Notes under the pieces: generated by a model
Database searches by the model: none
What the model was told of the DNA's origin: nothing
Seen by the model: the letters and a program-made list of their open reading frames with translations, nothing else
DNA from: Pelomonas sp. Root1237
GTDB lineage: Bacteria > Pseudomonadota > Gammaproteobacteria > Burkholderiales > Burkholderiaceae_C
Length of the DNA: 64,000 bases
Reading direction: 5' to 3'
NCBI RefSeq assembly: GCF_001425055.1
Contig: NZ_LMDK01000017.1
Location: 507,502-571,501 of the forward strand
Translations under genes and position numbers: made by a program
Shown here: positions 9,701 through 17,587 of the stretch, piece by piece
Numbering within the stretch: the stretch's first letter is position 1
Layout of the letters: every line of letters starts with the position of its first letter

Positions 9701-10414
9701 ATGGCAACGCCCGCACTCGAAATCCAAAACCTCCACGCCTGGTACGGCGAAAGCCACATCCTCCACGGCATCAACCTGTCAGTCCAACCCGGCCAGGTCA
9801 TCACCCTGCTCGGCCGCAACGGCGCCGGCCGCACCACCACGCTGCGCGCCATCATGGGTTTGACGGGAGCAAGAAAAGGCTCCATCAAGATCCACGGCGA
9901 AGAGACCATCGGCCTGTCCACGCACCGCATCGCCAACCTCGGCATCGGCTACTGCCCCGAGGAGCGCGGCATCTTCGCCAGCCTGTCGACCGAAGAGAAC
10001 CTGCGCCTGCCGCCGCCGCTGAAAACCAAGCGCGGCAAGGTCATGAGCGAGACCGAGATCTACGCGATGTTCCCCAACCTCGCCGAGCGCAAGAACAGCC
10101 CCGGCACGCGCCTGTCCGGCGGCGAGCAGCAGATGCTGGCCGTCGCCCGCATCCTGCGCACGGGCGCCGACATCCTCTTGTTGGACGAGATCTCGGAAGG
10201 CCTGGCCCCCGTCATCGTCCAGGCCCTGGCCCGCATGATCCGCACGCTGAAGAGCCAGGGCTTCACCATCGTCATGGTGGAGCAGAACTTCCGCTTCGCC
10301 GCGCCCCTGGCCGACCATTTTCTAGTCATCGAGCACGGCGAAGTCGTGCTGTCCTTCCCCGCAGCCGACCTGCCGGCCCACCAGGCCCAGATGGACGAGC
10401 TGCTCAGCGTTTGA
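9701..10414 (+). CDS. livF: Branched-chain-type ABC importer ATPase, LivF-like (F2), Walker A Lys replaced by Arg
   Basis: This 237-residue LivF homologue has signature LSGGEQQMLAVARIL, Walker B ILLLDEISEGLAP and the H-loop in MVEQNFRFA. Walker A reads GRNGAGRTTT, with Arg44 (codon CGC at 9830-9832) where nearly all ABC ATPases have Lys. Everything else is intact, so the subunit may still bind ATP but hydrolyse it differently, leaving G2 to do the work. I chose ATG 9701, preceded by GAGCGAGGTGA; a GTG at 9692 is possible. Confidence 0.9.
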   Translation: MATPALEIQNLHAWYGESHILHGINLSVQPGQVITLLGRNGAGRTTTLRAIMGLTGARKGSIKIHGEETIGLSTHRIANLGIGYCPEERGIFASLSTEENLRLPPPLKTKRGKVMSETEIYAMFPNLAERKNSPGTRLSGGEQQMLAVARILRTGADILLLDEISEGLAPVIVQALARMIRTLKSQGFTIVMVEQNFRFAAPLADHFLVIEHGEVVLSFPAADLPAHQAQMDELLSV

Positions 10415-10440
10415 ATCCAAACAACCCACCGGAGACAACC

Positions 10441-11637
10441 ATGAAAAAGACCCTCATTGCCGCCGCGCTCGCCACCTGCGGCCTTGCCGCCCAGGCCCAG
10501 ATCTCGGGCGACGTCATCAAGATCGGTTTCCTGACCGACATGTCCAGCGTCTATGCCGACATCGACGGTGCCGGCGGTGTCGAGGCGATCAAGATGGCCA
10601 TCGCCGACCTCAAGGGTGTGGCCGCGGGCAAGAAGGTCGAGCTGATCTTTGCCGACCACCAGAACAAGGCCGACGTCGCCTCCGCCAAGGCGCGCGAGTG
10701 GATGGACACGCAAGGGCTCGACCTGCTGGTGGGCGGCACCAACTCGGGCGTCAACTTGGCCATTGCCACCGTAGCCGCCGAGAAGAAGAAGCCCTTCATC
10801 TCCATCGGCGCCGGCAGCTCGGCCCTGACGAATGCCAATTGCACGCCCTACACCATCCACTACGCCTACGACACCGTGGCCCTGGCCAACGGCACGGGCG
10901 CCGCGGTGACCAAGGCCGGCGGCAAAACCTGGTTCTTCCTGACCGCCGACTACGCCTTCGGCGCGGCCCTGCAGGCCGACACGGCCGCCGTCGTACAGAA
11001 GAGCGGCGGCACGGTCAAGGGCAGCGTCAAGCACCCGCTGAACGCCAACGACTTCTCCAGCTTCCTGCTGCAGGCACAGGGCTCCGGCGCGCAGATCCTC
11101 GGCCTGGCCAACGCGGGTGGCGACACCATCAACACGATCAAGGCCGCCAACGAGTTCGGCATCACCAAGGGTATGAAGCTCGCCGGCCTGCTGATGTTCA
11201 TCAACGACGTGCACTCGCTGGGCCTGAAGACGACCGAGGGCATGTACCTGACCGACTCCTGGTACTGGAATCAGAGCCCCGAGGCCCGCGCCTGGAGCCG
11301 CCGCTTCTTCGACAAGATGAAGCGCATGCCCTCGTCGCTGCAGGCCGCGGACTACTCGGCCGTGACCCACTACCTGAAGGCCGTCGACGCCACCAAGACC
11401 GACGACGCCGACAAGGTCATGGCCAAGATGAAGGACACGCCGATCAACGACTTCTACACCAAGGGCACCATCCGCAAGGAAGACGGCCGCGGCATCCACG
11501 ACATGTTCCTGATGCAGGTCAAGTCGGTGAAGGAATCGACCGAGCCCTGGGACTACTACAAGGTCGTGACGCGCATCCCGGGCGACGAGGCGTTCACCAA
11601 GCTCGCGGACAGCAAGTGCCCGCTGGTGAAGAAGTGA
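10441..11637 (+). CDS. ABC importer periplasmic substrate-binding protein, HAAT family (SBP2)
   Basis: This 398-residue protein starts with MKKTL and a short signal peptide ending AQAQ near residue 20. The mature part shows the Peripla_BP_6 pattern: IKIGFLTDMSSVYADIDG, LIFADHQNKADVASAKAREW, LVGGTNSGVNLAIATVA and TWFFLTADYAFGAALQAD. It differs strongly from SBP1, so the two importers should prefer different ligands. Its leader CCGGAGACAACC provides a good Shine-Dalgarno, 26 bases after livF2. Immediately downstream is one of three copies of a palindromic 3' element. Confidence 0.92.
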   Translation: MKKTLIAAALATCGLAAQAQISGDVIKIGFLTDMSSVYADIDGAGGVEAIKMAIADLKGVAAGKKVELIFADHQNKADVASAKAREWMDTQGLDLLVGGTNSGVNLAIATVAAEKKKPFISIGAGSSALTNANCTPYTIHYAYDTVALANGTGAAVTKAGGKTWFFLTADYAFGAALQADTAAVVQKSGGTVKGSVKHPLNANDFSSFLLQAQGSGAQILGLANAGGDTINTIKAANEFGITKGMKLAGLLMFINDVHSLGLKTTEGMYLTDSWYWNQSPEARAWSRRFFDKMKRMPSSLQAADYSAVTHYLKAVDATKTDDADKVMAKMKDTPINDFYTKGTIRKEDGRGIHDMFLMQVKSVKESTEPWDYYKVVTRIPGDEAFTKLADSKCPLVKK

Positions 11638-11644
11638 ACGTGAA

Positions 11645-11780
11645 CCCCTCGCCCAGCCCCGCGCTGCTGGACGCGCGCGTTTCTGGTCGGTCCCCCGAGG
11701 GGACGCCGATCTATGCCGGCGAGAGCCGGCATCGACATCGGCCCTGGCCGCCCTTGGGAGCGGCCCGGCGGGCGTCCAGG
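11645..11780 (+). repeat. Palindromic 3' element, copy A
   Basis: The element starts seven bases after the SBP2 stop. It contains a hairpin around GGTCCCCCGAGGGGAC, a second around TATGCCGGC and GCCGGCAT, and the terminal block GGGAGCGGCCCGGCG. It aligns along its whole length with 17006-17145 (same strand) and with 35966-36098 read on the opposite strand. It ends just before livH2. Confidence 0.75.
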
Positions 11781-11797
11781 GTCTGAACACGATTGCC

Positions 11798-12685
11798 ATG
11801 ACAGAAATCTTCGGTATTCCGCTGCCGGCCCTCTTGGGCCAGCTGCTGCTCGGCCTGGTCAACGGCTCGTTCTACGCGATGCTGTCCCTGGGCCTGGCGG
11901 TCATCTTCGGCATGCTCAACATCATCAACTTCGCACACGGGGCGCTGTACATGATGGGAGCTTTCTTCGCCTGGATGGGGCTGGAATACCTGGGGCTGAA
12001 CTACTGGCTCATGCTCGGTCTCGCGCCGCTCGCGGTCGGCCTCATCGGCATCGTCATCGAGCGCACGATGCTGCAGTGGCTCTACAAGCTGGACCACCTC
12101 TACGGCCTGCTGCTGACCTTCGGCATCACCCTCGTCATCGAAGGTGTGTTCCGCAGCGTCTACGGTGTGTCGGGCCAGCCTTATCAGGTGCCCGACGCGC
12201 TGCAGGGTGCCACCAACCTCGGCTTCATGATCCTGCCCAACTACCGGGCCTGGGTCGTCGTCGCGTCCCTCATCGTGTGTTTCGCTGTGTGGGCGCTGAT
12301 CGAGAAGACGTCGCTGGGCGCCAAGCTGCGCGCCGGCACCGAGAACCCCAAGCTCGTGCAGGCATTCGGCATCAATGTGCCGCTGATGGTCACGCTGACC
12401 TATGCCGGTGGCGTGGCCCTCGCGGCATTCGCGGGCGTGCTGGCTGCGCCCATCCTGCAGGTGTCGGCGCTGATGGGGACCAACCTCATCATCGTGGTGT
12501 TCGCGGTGGTGGTGATCGGCGGCATGGGCTCCATCCTTGGCTCCATCCTGACCGGGCTTGGGTTGGGCATCGTTGAAGGGCTGACCAAGGTCTTCTATCC
12601 CGAGGCGTCCAACACGGTGGTGTTCGTCGTCATGGCCATCGTGCTGCTCGTTCGCCCGGCCGGCCTGTTCGGCAAAGAAAAATGA
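11798..12685 (+). CDS. livH: Branched-chain-type ABC importer permease, LivH-like (H2)
   Basis: This 295-residue permease has the LivH hallmark LAVIFGMLNIINFAHGALYMMG near residue 30 and VVIGGMGSILGSILTGLG near 235. Seven or eight hydrophobic spans are visible. It pairs with M2 and overlaps it by ATGA at 12682-12685. The palindromic element between SBP2 and this gene may reduce read-through, as binding proteins are normally made in excess over permeases. Confidence 0.92.
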   Translation: MTEIFGIPLPALLGQLLLGLVNGSFYAMLSLGLAVIFGMLNIINFAHGALYMMGAFFAWMGLEYLGLNYWLMLGLAPLAVGLIGIVIERTMLQWLYKLDHLYGLLLTFGITLVIEGVFRSVYGVSGQPYQVPDALQGATNLGFMILPNYRAWVVVASLIVCFAVWALIEKTSLGAKLRAGTENPKLVQAFGINVPLMVTLTYAGGVALAAFAGVLAAPILQVSALMGTNLIIVVFAVVVIGGMGSILGSILTGLGLGIVEGLTKVFYPEASNTVVFVVMAIVLLVRPAGLFGKEK

Positions 12686-13665
12686 ACAAGAAAGTCCTCG
12701 GCTACGCCGCGCTCTTCGTCGCTATCGCACTGCTGCCAGCGTTCGGCGTCTATCCCGTCTTCGTGATGAAGGTGCTCTGCTACGCGCTGTTCGCCTGCGC
12801 CTTCAACCTGCTGGTGGGCTTCACGGGCCTGCTGTCCTTTGGCCATGCGGCCTTCCTGGGCACCGCGGCCTATGTGACCGGCCATGCGCTCAAGGTCTGG
12901 GGCCTGCCGACGCCGGTGGGCATCCTCGTCGGCATGGCGGGCGCGGCCGGTGTGGGCCTGCTGTTCGGTCTGCTGGCCATCCGCCGCTCGGGCATCTATT
13001 TCTCGATGATCACGCTGGCCCTGGCGCAGATGCTGTACTTCTTCTTCCTGCAGACCCCCTTCACCGGCGGGGAAGACGGCCTGCAGTCGGTGCCGCGCGG
13101 CAGCTTCCTGGGCCTGCACCTGGAAAACGACCTGGTGCTGTTCTACGTCGTTCTGGCCATCTTCATCGCCGCCTTCTGGCTGATCTACCGCATCGTCCAC
13201 TCGCCGTTCGGCCAGGTGCTGACGTCCATCCGCGAGAACGAGGCCCGCGCCACGTCGCTGGGCTACGACACCGGCCACTTCAAACTGCTGGCCTTCGTGC
13301 TATCGGCCGCGCTGGCTGGCCTGGCCGGTTCCACCAAGACGCTGGTGCTGGGCTTCGCAACGCTGACCGACGCGATCTGGACCACCTCAGGCCTCGTCAT
13401 CCTGATGACGCTGGTGGGCGGCATGGGCACGCTGGTCGGCCCCATGGTGGGGGCGCTGGTCATCATCGCGCTGGAGAACAAGATCGGCGACTTCGGCAAT
13501 TGGCTGGGCGAGCTGACCGGCGTGACCTGGTTCAACAGCCTGGGCGAATCCGTCAGCCTCGTCACCGGGCTGATCTTCATCGTCTGCGTGCTGGCCTTCA
13601 GGCGCGGGCTGGTGGGTGAGGCGATGGCGCTGCTGGAGCGCAAGCCGAAGCAACCCGCTTCCTGA
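12682..13665 (+). CDS. livM: Branched-chain-type ABC importer permease, LivM-like (M2)
   Basis: This 327-residue permease shows LLVGFTGLLSFGHAAFLG, the ITLALAQMLYFFFLQTPFTGGEDGL block and the coupling helix FGQVLTSIRENEARATSLGY, as expected for LivM. It is the last gene of the importer locus. Its 3' end overlaps the convergent DMT transporter gene by 68 bases (13598-13665), so the C-terminal codons of both genes are written on the same DNA. Confidence 0.92.
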   Translation: MNKKVLGYAALFVAIALLPAFGVYPVFVMKVLCYALFACAFNLLVGFTGLLSFGHAAFLGTAAYVTGHALKVWGLPTPVGILVGMAGAAGVGLLFGLLAIRRSGIYFSMITLALAQMLYFFFLQTPFTGGEDGLQSVPRGSFLGLHLENDLVLFYVVLAIFIAAFWLIYRIVHSPFGQVLTSIRENEARATSLGYDTGHFKLLAFVLSAALAGLAGSTKTLVLGFATLTDAIWTTSGLVILMTLVGGMGTLVGPMVGALVIIALENKIGDFGNWLGELTGVTWFNSLGESVSLVTGLIFIVCVLAFRRGLVGEAMALLERKPKQPAS

Positions 13666-14518
13666 ACACCAGCACATTGCCCGCCATCACCAGCACCAGC
13701 CCGGCGAGCGCCGGCGTCGTCCACTCGTAGCCCTCCACCCAGGCCGACACGTTCAGCGCGACGACCGGGAACAGCACCGTGCTGTAGGCGGCCCGCTCGG
13801 GACCGAGGCGGCCCACCAGTGTCAGGTAGGCCGTGAAGCCGATGACCGAACCCGGGATAGCCAGGTACAGCAGCGCGCCGAGGTAGCGGGTGCTCGCGTC
13901 GAACGCGAAAGGCACGCCGGCCAACAGCGCATAGCCCGTCAGGATCGCCGTGCCCACCGCCATGCCCCAGGCGTTGGTCTGCACCGGTTTCAGGCCCTGC
14001 TGCTGCAGCGCGGCCGACAGCAGGTTGCCGGTCGAGAAGCACAGCGTGCCACCCAGCGCCCAGGCCAGGCCGGCCAGGCTGGCGTGGCCACCACGGATCT
14101 CGGGCCAGAACAGCAGCACCAGCCCCGTCAGGCCGAGCGAGCCACCCGCCAGGACCTGGGGCGCGATGGCACGGCCATGAACAAGACGCGCCAGCAGCGC
14201 GTTCCACAGCGCCGCGCTGGAAAACACGACCGCCACCAGGCCGCTGGCCAGCGTCTGGCTGGCGTTCAGGAAACAGACGAAGTTCAGGCAGAACAGACAC
14301 AGTCCCTGGGCGAGCACCCAAGTGAGCGCCCGCCCACGCGGCACGACGAGCTGGCGCCGCCAGGCCAGCCAGGCGAACAGCACCAGGGCCGCGAGGCCGA
14401 AGCGGTAGGCGATGGACAGCGCAATCGGCACGGGGCCCAGTTGCCACTTCAGGGCGATCCAGGTCGTACCCCAGATCAGCACGACGAGCAGGTAGAGGAA
14501 GGCATTCATGCCCGCCAT
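13598..14518 (-). CDS. EamA/DMT-family membrane exporter
   Basis: This 306-residue protein has about ten transmembrane segments in two homologous halves, with the EamA pattern VLIWGTTWIALKWQLG at the N-terminus and GFTAYLTLVGRLGPERAAYSTVLFPVVAL in the second half. Such proteins export amino acids, purines or metabolites, and the substrate here is unknown. The start is 93 bases from the divergent AraC-family gene, which may regulate it. The C-terminus ends in a Pro/Ala-rich tail encoded opposite livM2. An ATG three codons in (14509) is an alternative start. Confidence 0.85.
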   Translation of the reverse strand: MAGMNAFLYLLVVLIWGTTWIALKWQLGPVPIALSIAYRFGLAALVLFAWLAWRRQLVVPRGRALTWVLAQGLCLFCLNFVCFLNASQTLASGLVAVVFSSAALWNALLARLVHGRAIAPQVLAGGSLGLTGLVLLFWPEIRGGHASLAGLAWALGGTLCFSTGNLLSAALQQQGLKPVQTNAWGMAVGTAILTGYALLAGVPFAFDASTRYLGALLYLAIPGSVIGFTAYLTLVGRLGPERAAYSTVLFPVVALNVSAWVEGYEWTTPALAGLVLVMAGNVLVFRKRVASACAPAAPSPHPPARA

Positions 14519-14611
14519 CGTGGCGCCGCGGGCGGCCGTGCGATTGCATATTCCTGCGCATCGTCGGCCTCAGGCCGGCATGGGGAAGGGCTTAGCACCT
14601 AGCATCGCTGC

Positions 14612-15514
14612 ATGCTCGACCTGACCGCCGGCGCCACGGCCCACCAGCCCGTCTTCGACGTGCTGGGCCGCTCCAGCGCGCGCCGGGAACGTGAGCTGAC
14701 GCTCGCCGACGACCTGCGCCTGGTGCAGTGGTGCAACGACGGCGGGCGCATGGACTACCAGCGGCCCGGCCACCACACCCTGTCGGTCTATCTGCAGGGC
14801 GGACACGACACCCACCTCATCGAGACACCCCGCGAGACCGGCTCGCCCGGCTGCCACTGCATCCTGCCAGCCGAGCACGAGTCGCGCTGGAACGTGGCCG
14901 GGCCGCTGCGCTTCGTCCACCTCTACCTGTCGGACGACGCCTGGGCCGACCGCATCGTCCGCCTGCTGGACGCCGAGCCCCGCGCCATCACGCTGGAGCA
15001 GCGCATCTTTGGCGAGGACGCCACACTTGCCGCCTGGGCCCAGGGCGTTGCCAGGTACGACTGGCAGGACCCCGCCGAGCGCCTGCGCATCGATGCGCTG
15101 AGCCAGGCCGCGCTGGATCACCTCGTGCTGCAGGCCGCCCGGCCGCGGCTGCGTGAGCGAGCCGAACGCTCGCCGGGTGGCTTGTCCGGGGCGGCGCGGC
15201 GTCGGGTGCTGGACTTCGTTGATGCCCACCTCGACAGCGCCGAGTTGAGCCTGCCCCGGCTGGCCGCCCAGGTCCACCTGTCCGAATTCCATTTCGCCCG
15301 CATGTTCCGCGTCTCCATGGGCTGCAGCGTGCACGACTGGGTCGCCGCCCGCCGCCTGGACCGCGCCCGCACGTTGCTGCGCGACACCGCCCTGCCCCTG
15401 GCCGACGTCGCCGCCGCCTGCGGCTATGCCGGCGCCAGCCATTTGACCCGCCACGTCAAGGGCGCCCTGGGCGCTACGCCGGGCCAGTACCGGCGCACCA
15501 TGGGCTTGCGCTGA
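14612..15514 (+). CDS. AraC-family transcriptional regulator
   Basis: This 300-residue protein has a variable N-terminal sensing domain and two C-terminal helix-turn-helix motifs. The first is ELSLPRLAAQVHLSEFHFARMF and the second LADVAAACGYAGASHLTRHVKGALGATPGQYRR, the AraC/XylS signature. It is transcribed away from the EamA exporter gene, the most likely target. The N-terminal domain is not a clear cupin by eye, so the effector remains unknown. Confidence 0.88.
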   Translation: MLDLTAGATAHQPVFDVLGRSSARRERELTLADDLRLVQWCNDGGRMDYQRPGHHTLSVYLQGGHDTHLIETPRETGSPGCHCILPAEHESRWNVAGPLRFVHLYLSDDAWADRIVRLLDAEPRAITLEQRIFGEDATLAAWAQGVARYDWQDPAERLRIDALSQAALDHLVLQAARPRLRERAERSPGGLSGAARRRVLDFVDAHLDSAELSLPRLAAQVHLSEFHFARMFRVSMGCSVHDWVAARRLDRARTLLRDTALPLADVAAACGYAGASHLTRHVKGALGATPGQYRRTMGLR

Positions 15515-15592
15515 CTGCTGCCAGTACGCCGTCAGCATTCACTGGCGAGTTAGGGGGAGCGTCCGGCGGCGACATGGCTCACTATCCAGGCC

Positions 15593-15739
15593 ATGGCCAC
15601 GTCAGCCCGCTTCAAGTTCACCGCCACGCTCGTGGTGTCGGTGCTGGCGTGCGTCCTGACGCTTTTCGTGCCCGGCGAGGACGACGCGCCCGGCAGCGCG
15701 ACCCACACTGCCGGCCTGTTGCCGCCGCCCCAGCGCTGA
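15593..15739 (+). CDS. Possible 48-residue single-span membrane microprotein
   Basis: The 347 bases between the AraC gene and the receiver gene hold one credible short frame. It has a basic start (MATSARFKF), a hydrophobic stretch TLVVSVLACVLTLFVP of about 16 residues and a short acidic and proline-rich tail. The upstream CCAGG is a weak ribosome site. An overlapping 88-codon frame at 15574 is arginine-rich and looks like a shadow. Expression is uncertain. Confidence 0.4.
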   Translation: MATSARFKFTATLVVSVLACVLTLFVPGEDDAPGSATHTAGLLPPPQR

Positions 15740-15861
15740 ATTCCAGCCGCCAAGGCGTGACAAACGGCGCCACCTGGGCCTTCCTCGAAAGGCCTGTTCG
15801 CGAAGCGGACACTCACTGGCCCGATGATGTGCGACTTTGAAGTAGCGCACGTCCCCCGAAG

Positions 15862-16998
15862 ATGAACGAGCTGTTGACCTGGCCCCTGGCCGCCGTGGCG
15901 GTCGCCGTCGTGCTGTTCCTGCTGTGGCTCGGCCGACGCCGGCAACAAAAGTCCCGTGCCGACGCCCGGCGCCGCGAAGCCGAGCGCCTCACGCTGGCAC
16001 GGGCCGAATATGCGACTCGCGCCCCGCGCGTACCCGCCGAATCCGCCCGCCAGCAGGCCGACGATCAGGCCCTGCGCGAGGTCGAGGCCGCCGTGTCCCA
16101 GCGCCTGGGCCAGCAGCGTGCCGAGGAAGAACAGCTGGAGGCCGAGCGGGCACGCGTCGAGCACGAAGAAGCCCTCCGCTTCGAGGCCCAGGCCCGGCGC
16201 CTGGCAGAACAACGTGCCGAGACACAACGGCGCGAAGCCGACGAGCAGGCCGCCCGCGAGGCCGCCGAAGCTGCAGAGGCCGAACGGCTGGCGCAGGAAC
16301 GCGCCGAGGCTGAGCGCCTCGCCCAGGAAGCCGCCGCTCGCGAAGCCGAAGCACGCCGCCTGGCCGACCTGAAAGCCCAACAAGAGGCCGAAGCCGAACG
16401 CCAAGCCCGCGAACAGGCCGCCCGCGAGGCTGCCGAGCTGCAACGCCTGGAGGACGAACGCGCCGCCCGAGAAGCCGAGGCCCTCAGGCTGGCCGCCGAG
16501 CAGGCCGAGGCCGAGCGCTTGGCTGCCGCCCGGCGCCGGGCGGAGGAACAGGCCGCGCGGGAAGCCGCTGAAGCTGCTGCTGCTGCCGCGGCGGCCCTGG
16601 CCACCCGCGAACTGCGGGCCGACGAAACCCTCGTCCTCGTTGCCGACGATTCCAAGATCGTGCGCGTCAAGATCAGCCGCCTGCTGACGGGTCAGACCTA
16701 TCGCGTCGCGCTGGCCGAGAGCGGCGAGCAGGCACTGGAGTTGATGGCCGCCGAGCTGCCGCACCTCTTGATCACCGACGTCGAGATGCCCGGCATCGAC
16801 GGCTTCGAGCTGACCCGCCAGGTGCGCGCCGCCGCTGTGACGGCCGACCTGCCCGTCGTCATGATCACGTCCTCCGACGACAAGCAGGCCGAGGCCGCCG
16901 CCGCCGGTGTGACCCAGCTGCTGGGCAAGCCCTATTCGGAAGAGGCGCTGATCGCCGCCATCGAGCGAGCCCGCCTCGCCGTCCGGGTGCCGGCCTAA
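15862..16998 (+). CDS. Membrane-anchored coiled-coil protein with C-terminal response-regulator receiver
   Basis: This 378-residue protein begins with one transmembrane segment (about 7-25), followed by a basic stop-transfer. It then has some 210 residues of Ala/Glu/Arg/Gln-rich heptad sequence (about 35-245), a long coiled coil. A complete CheY-like receiver follows (about 255-372), with acidic pair Asp262-Asp263, phospho-acceptor Asp306 in LLITDVEMPG, the Thr/Ser region MITSS and Lys356 in LLGKPY. There is no output domain and no histidine kinase nearby. The layout suggests a membrane-tethered phospho-switch or scaffold. The antisense frame is open because of the biased coiled-coil codons and is not a gene. 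Confidence 0.88.
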   Translation: MNELLTWPLAAVAVAVVLFLLWLGRRRQQKSRADARRREAERLTLARAEYATRAPRVPAESARQQADDQALREVEAAVSQRLGQQRAEEEQLEAERARVEHEEALRFEAQARRLAEQRAETQRREADEQAAREAAEAAEAERLAQERAEAERLAQEAAAREAEARRLADLKAQQEAEAERQAREQAAREAAELQRLEDERAAREAEALRLAAEQAEAERLAAARRRAEEQAAREAAEAAAAAAAALATRELRADETLVLVADDSKIVRVKISRLLTGQTYRVALAESGEQALELMAAELPHLLITDVEMPGIDGFELTRQVRAAAVTADLPVVMITSSDDKQAEAAAAGVTQLLGKPYSEEALIAAIERARLAVRVPA

Positions 16999-17005
16999 AT
17001 GGTGT

Positions 17006-17145
17006 GCCCCTCGCTCAGTCTTGCGCGCTGAACGCGAGCAAGCCTGATCGGTCCCCCGTGGGGACGGCGATGCTTACGGCATCCAGCCGCAAGCACATCG
17101 CCAACGCGGGCCGGCTCGGGAGCGGCCCAGCGCTCGGCCCGAACG
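17006..17145 (+). repeat. Palindromic 3' element, copy B
   Basis: The element begins seven bases after the receiver-protein stop. Conserved blocks in order are CCCCTCGC, CGCTGAACGCG, TCGGTCCCCCGTGGGGAC, CGATGCTT, a GCAAGCA mirror, GGGCCGGCTCGGGAGCGGCCC and GCGCTCGGCCC. Blocks and order match copies A and C. Confidence 0.75.
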
Positions 17146-17161
17146 CCCCGACCGTTCCTGA

Positions 17162-17524
17162 TCATCGCGGCGTCGTGTTTCGCTGCACCTCGCGCGCCCA
17201 ACGCGGCGCCCATTGCAGCAGCGGCTCGATCGCCAACAGCAGTGAGCGCCCGTGGGGCGCCAACCGATAGCCACTGCCTGCGTCATGCTCGACGAGCAGG
17301 GCCTCGCGCAACTCCGCCAGGCGCTGGTTCAGCACCGAGGCCGACAAGTCACCACAGGCGGCCTGCAGCGCTCTGAAGTTCAGGCTGGCGTCCTCGGCGC
17401 GCAGCTCCCACAGGATGCGCAGCGTCCAGCGGCGGTGGAAGAGTTCCAGCGCGGCGTTGATCGCATCCTTGCCCGAGGCGGGCGCGTCCGCCATGGCCAG
17501 CTTTGCGAGGCGTTTTGTCGTCAT
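17162..17524 (-). CDS. HxlR-family winged-helix regulator
   Basis: This is a 120-residue protein with the HxlR pattern: ALELFHRRWTLRILWELRA (recognition-helix lead), FRALQAACGDLSASVLNQRLAELREALLVEH and a YRLAPHGRSLLLAIEPLLQWA wing and dimer helix. Members sense redox or electrophile stress and repress a divergent gene. Here the divergent partner is a carboxymuconolactone-decarboxylase-like gene 63 bases away, and twin palindromes cover both start codons. No conserved N-terminal cysteine is present; the only Cys lies in QAACGD. Confidence 0.88.
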   Translation of the reverse strand: MTTKRLAKLAMADAPASGKDAINAALELFHRRWTLRILWELRAEDASLNFRALQAACGDLSASVLNQRLAELREALLVEHDAGSGYRLAPHGRSLLLAIEPLLQWAPRWAREVQRNTTPR

Positions 17525-17541
17525 GCTTTGATTTTAGAAGC
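17525..17541. promoter_or_regulatory. Operator half 1 of the HxlR-type intergenic region
   Basis: GCTTTGATTTTAGAAGC is an imperfect palindrome next to the hxlR start codon. Extended to 17523-17541, it matches 17 of 19 positions of the mirror copy at 17571-17589. Confidence 0.65.
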
Positions 17542-17570
17542 AAGCTCGGCTAGAGTTCGCCTACCGCAAC

Positions 17571-17587
17571 GCTTCTAAATTCGAAGC
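17571..17587. promoter_or_regulatory. Operator half 2 of the HxlR-type intergenic region
   Basis: GCTTCTAAATTCGAAGC (GCTTC-N7-GAAGC) ends directly before the ATG of the decarboxylase-like gene. The two palindromes are centred 46 bases apart and inverted to each other, as expected for an autoregulating repressor controlling divergent genes. Confidence 0.7.

Noticed and set aside
10060-11862. 600-codon reverse frame across SBP2
   Set aside because: Antisense shadow of a strongly supported binding-protein gene.
15550-16764. Glycine- and leucine-rich reverse frame opposite the coiled-coil receiver gene
   Set aside because: The repetitive look mirrors the GAG/GCC heptad codons of the forward coiled coil. 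No start signal and no function.
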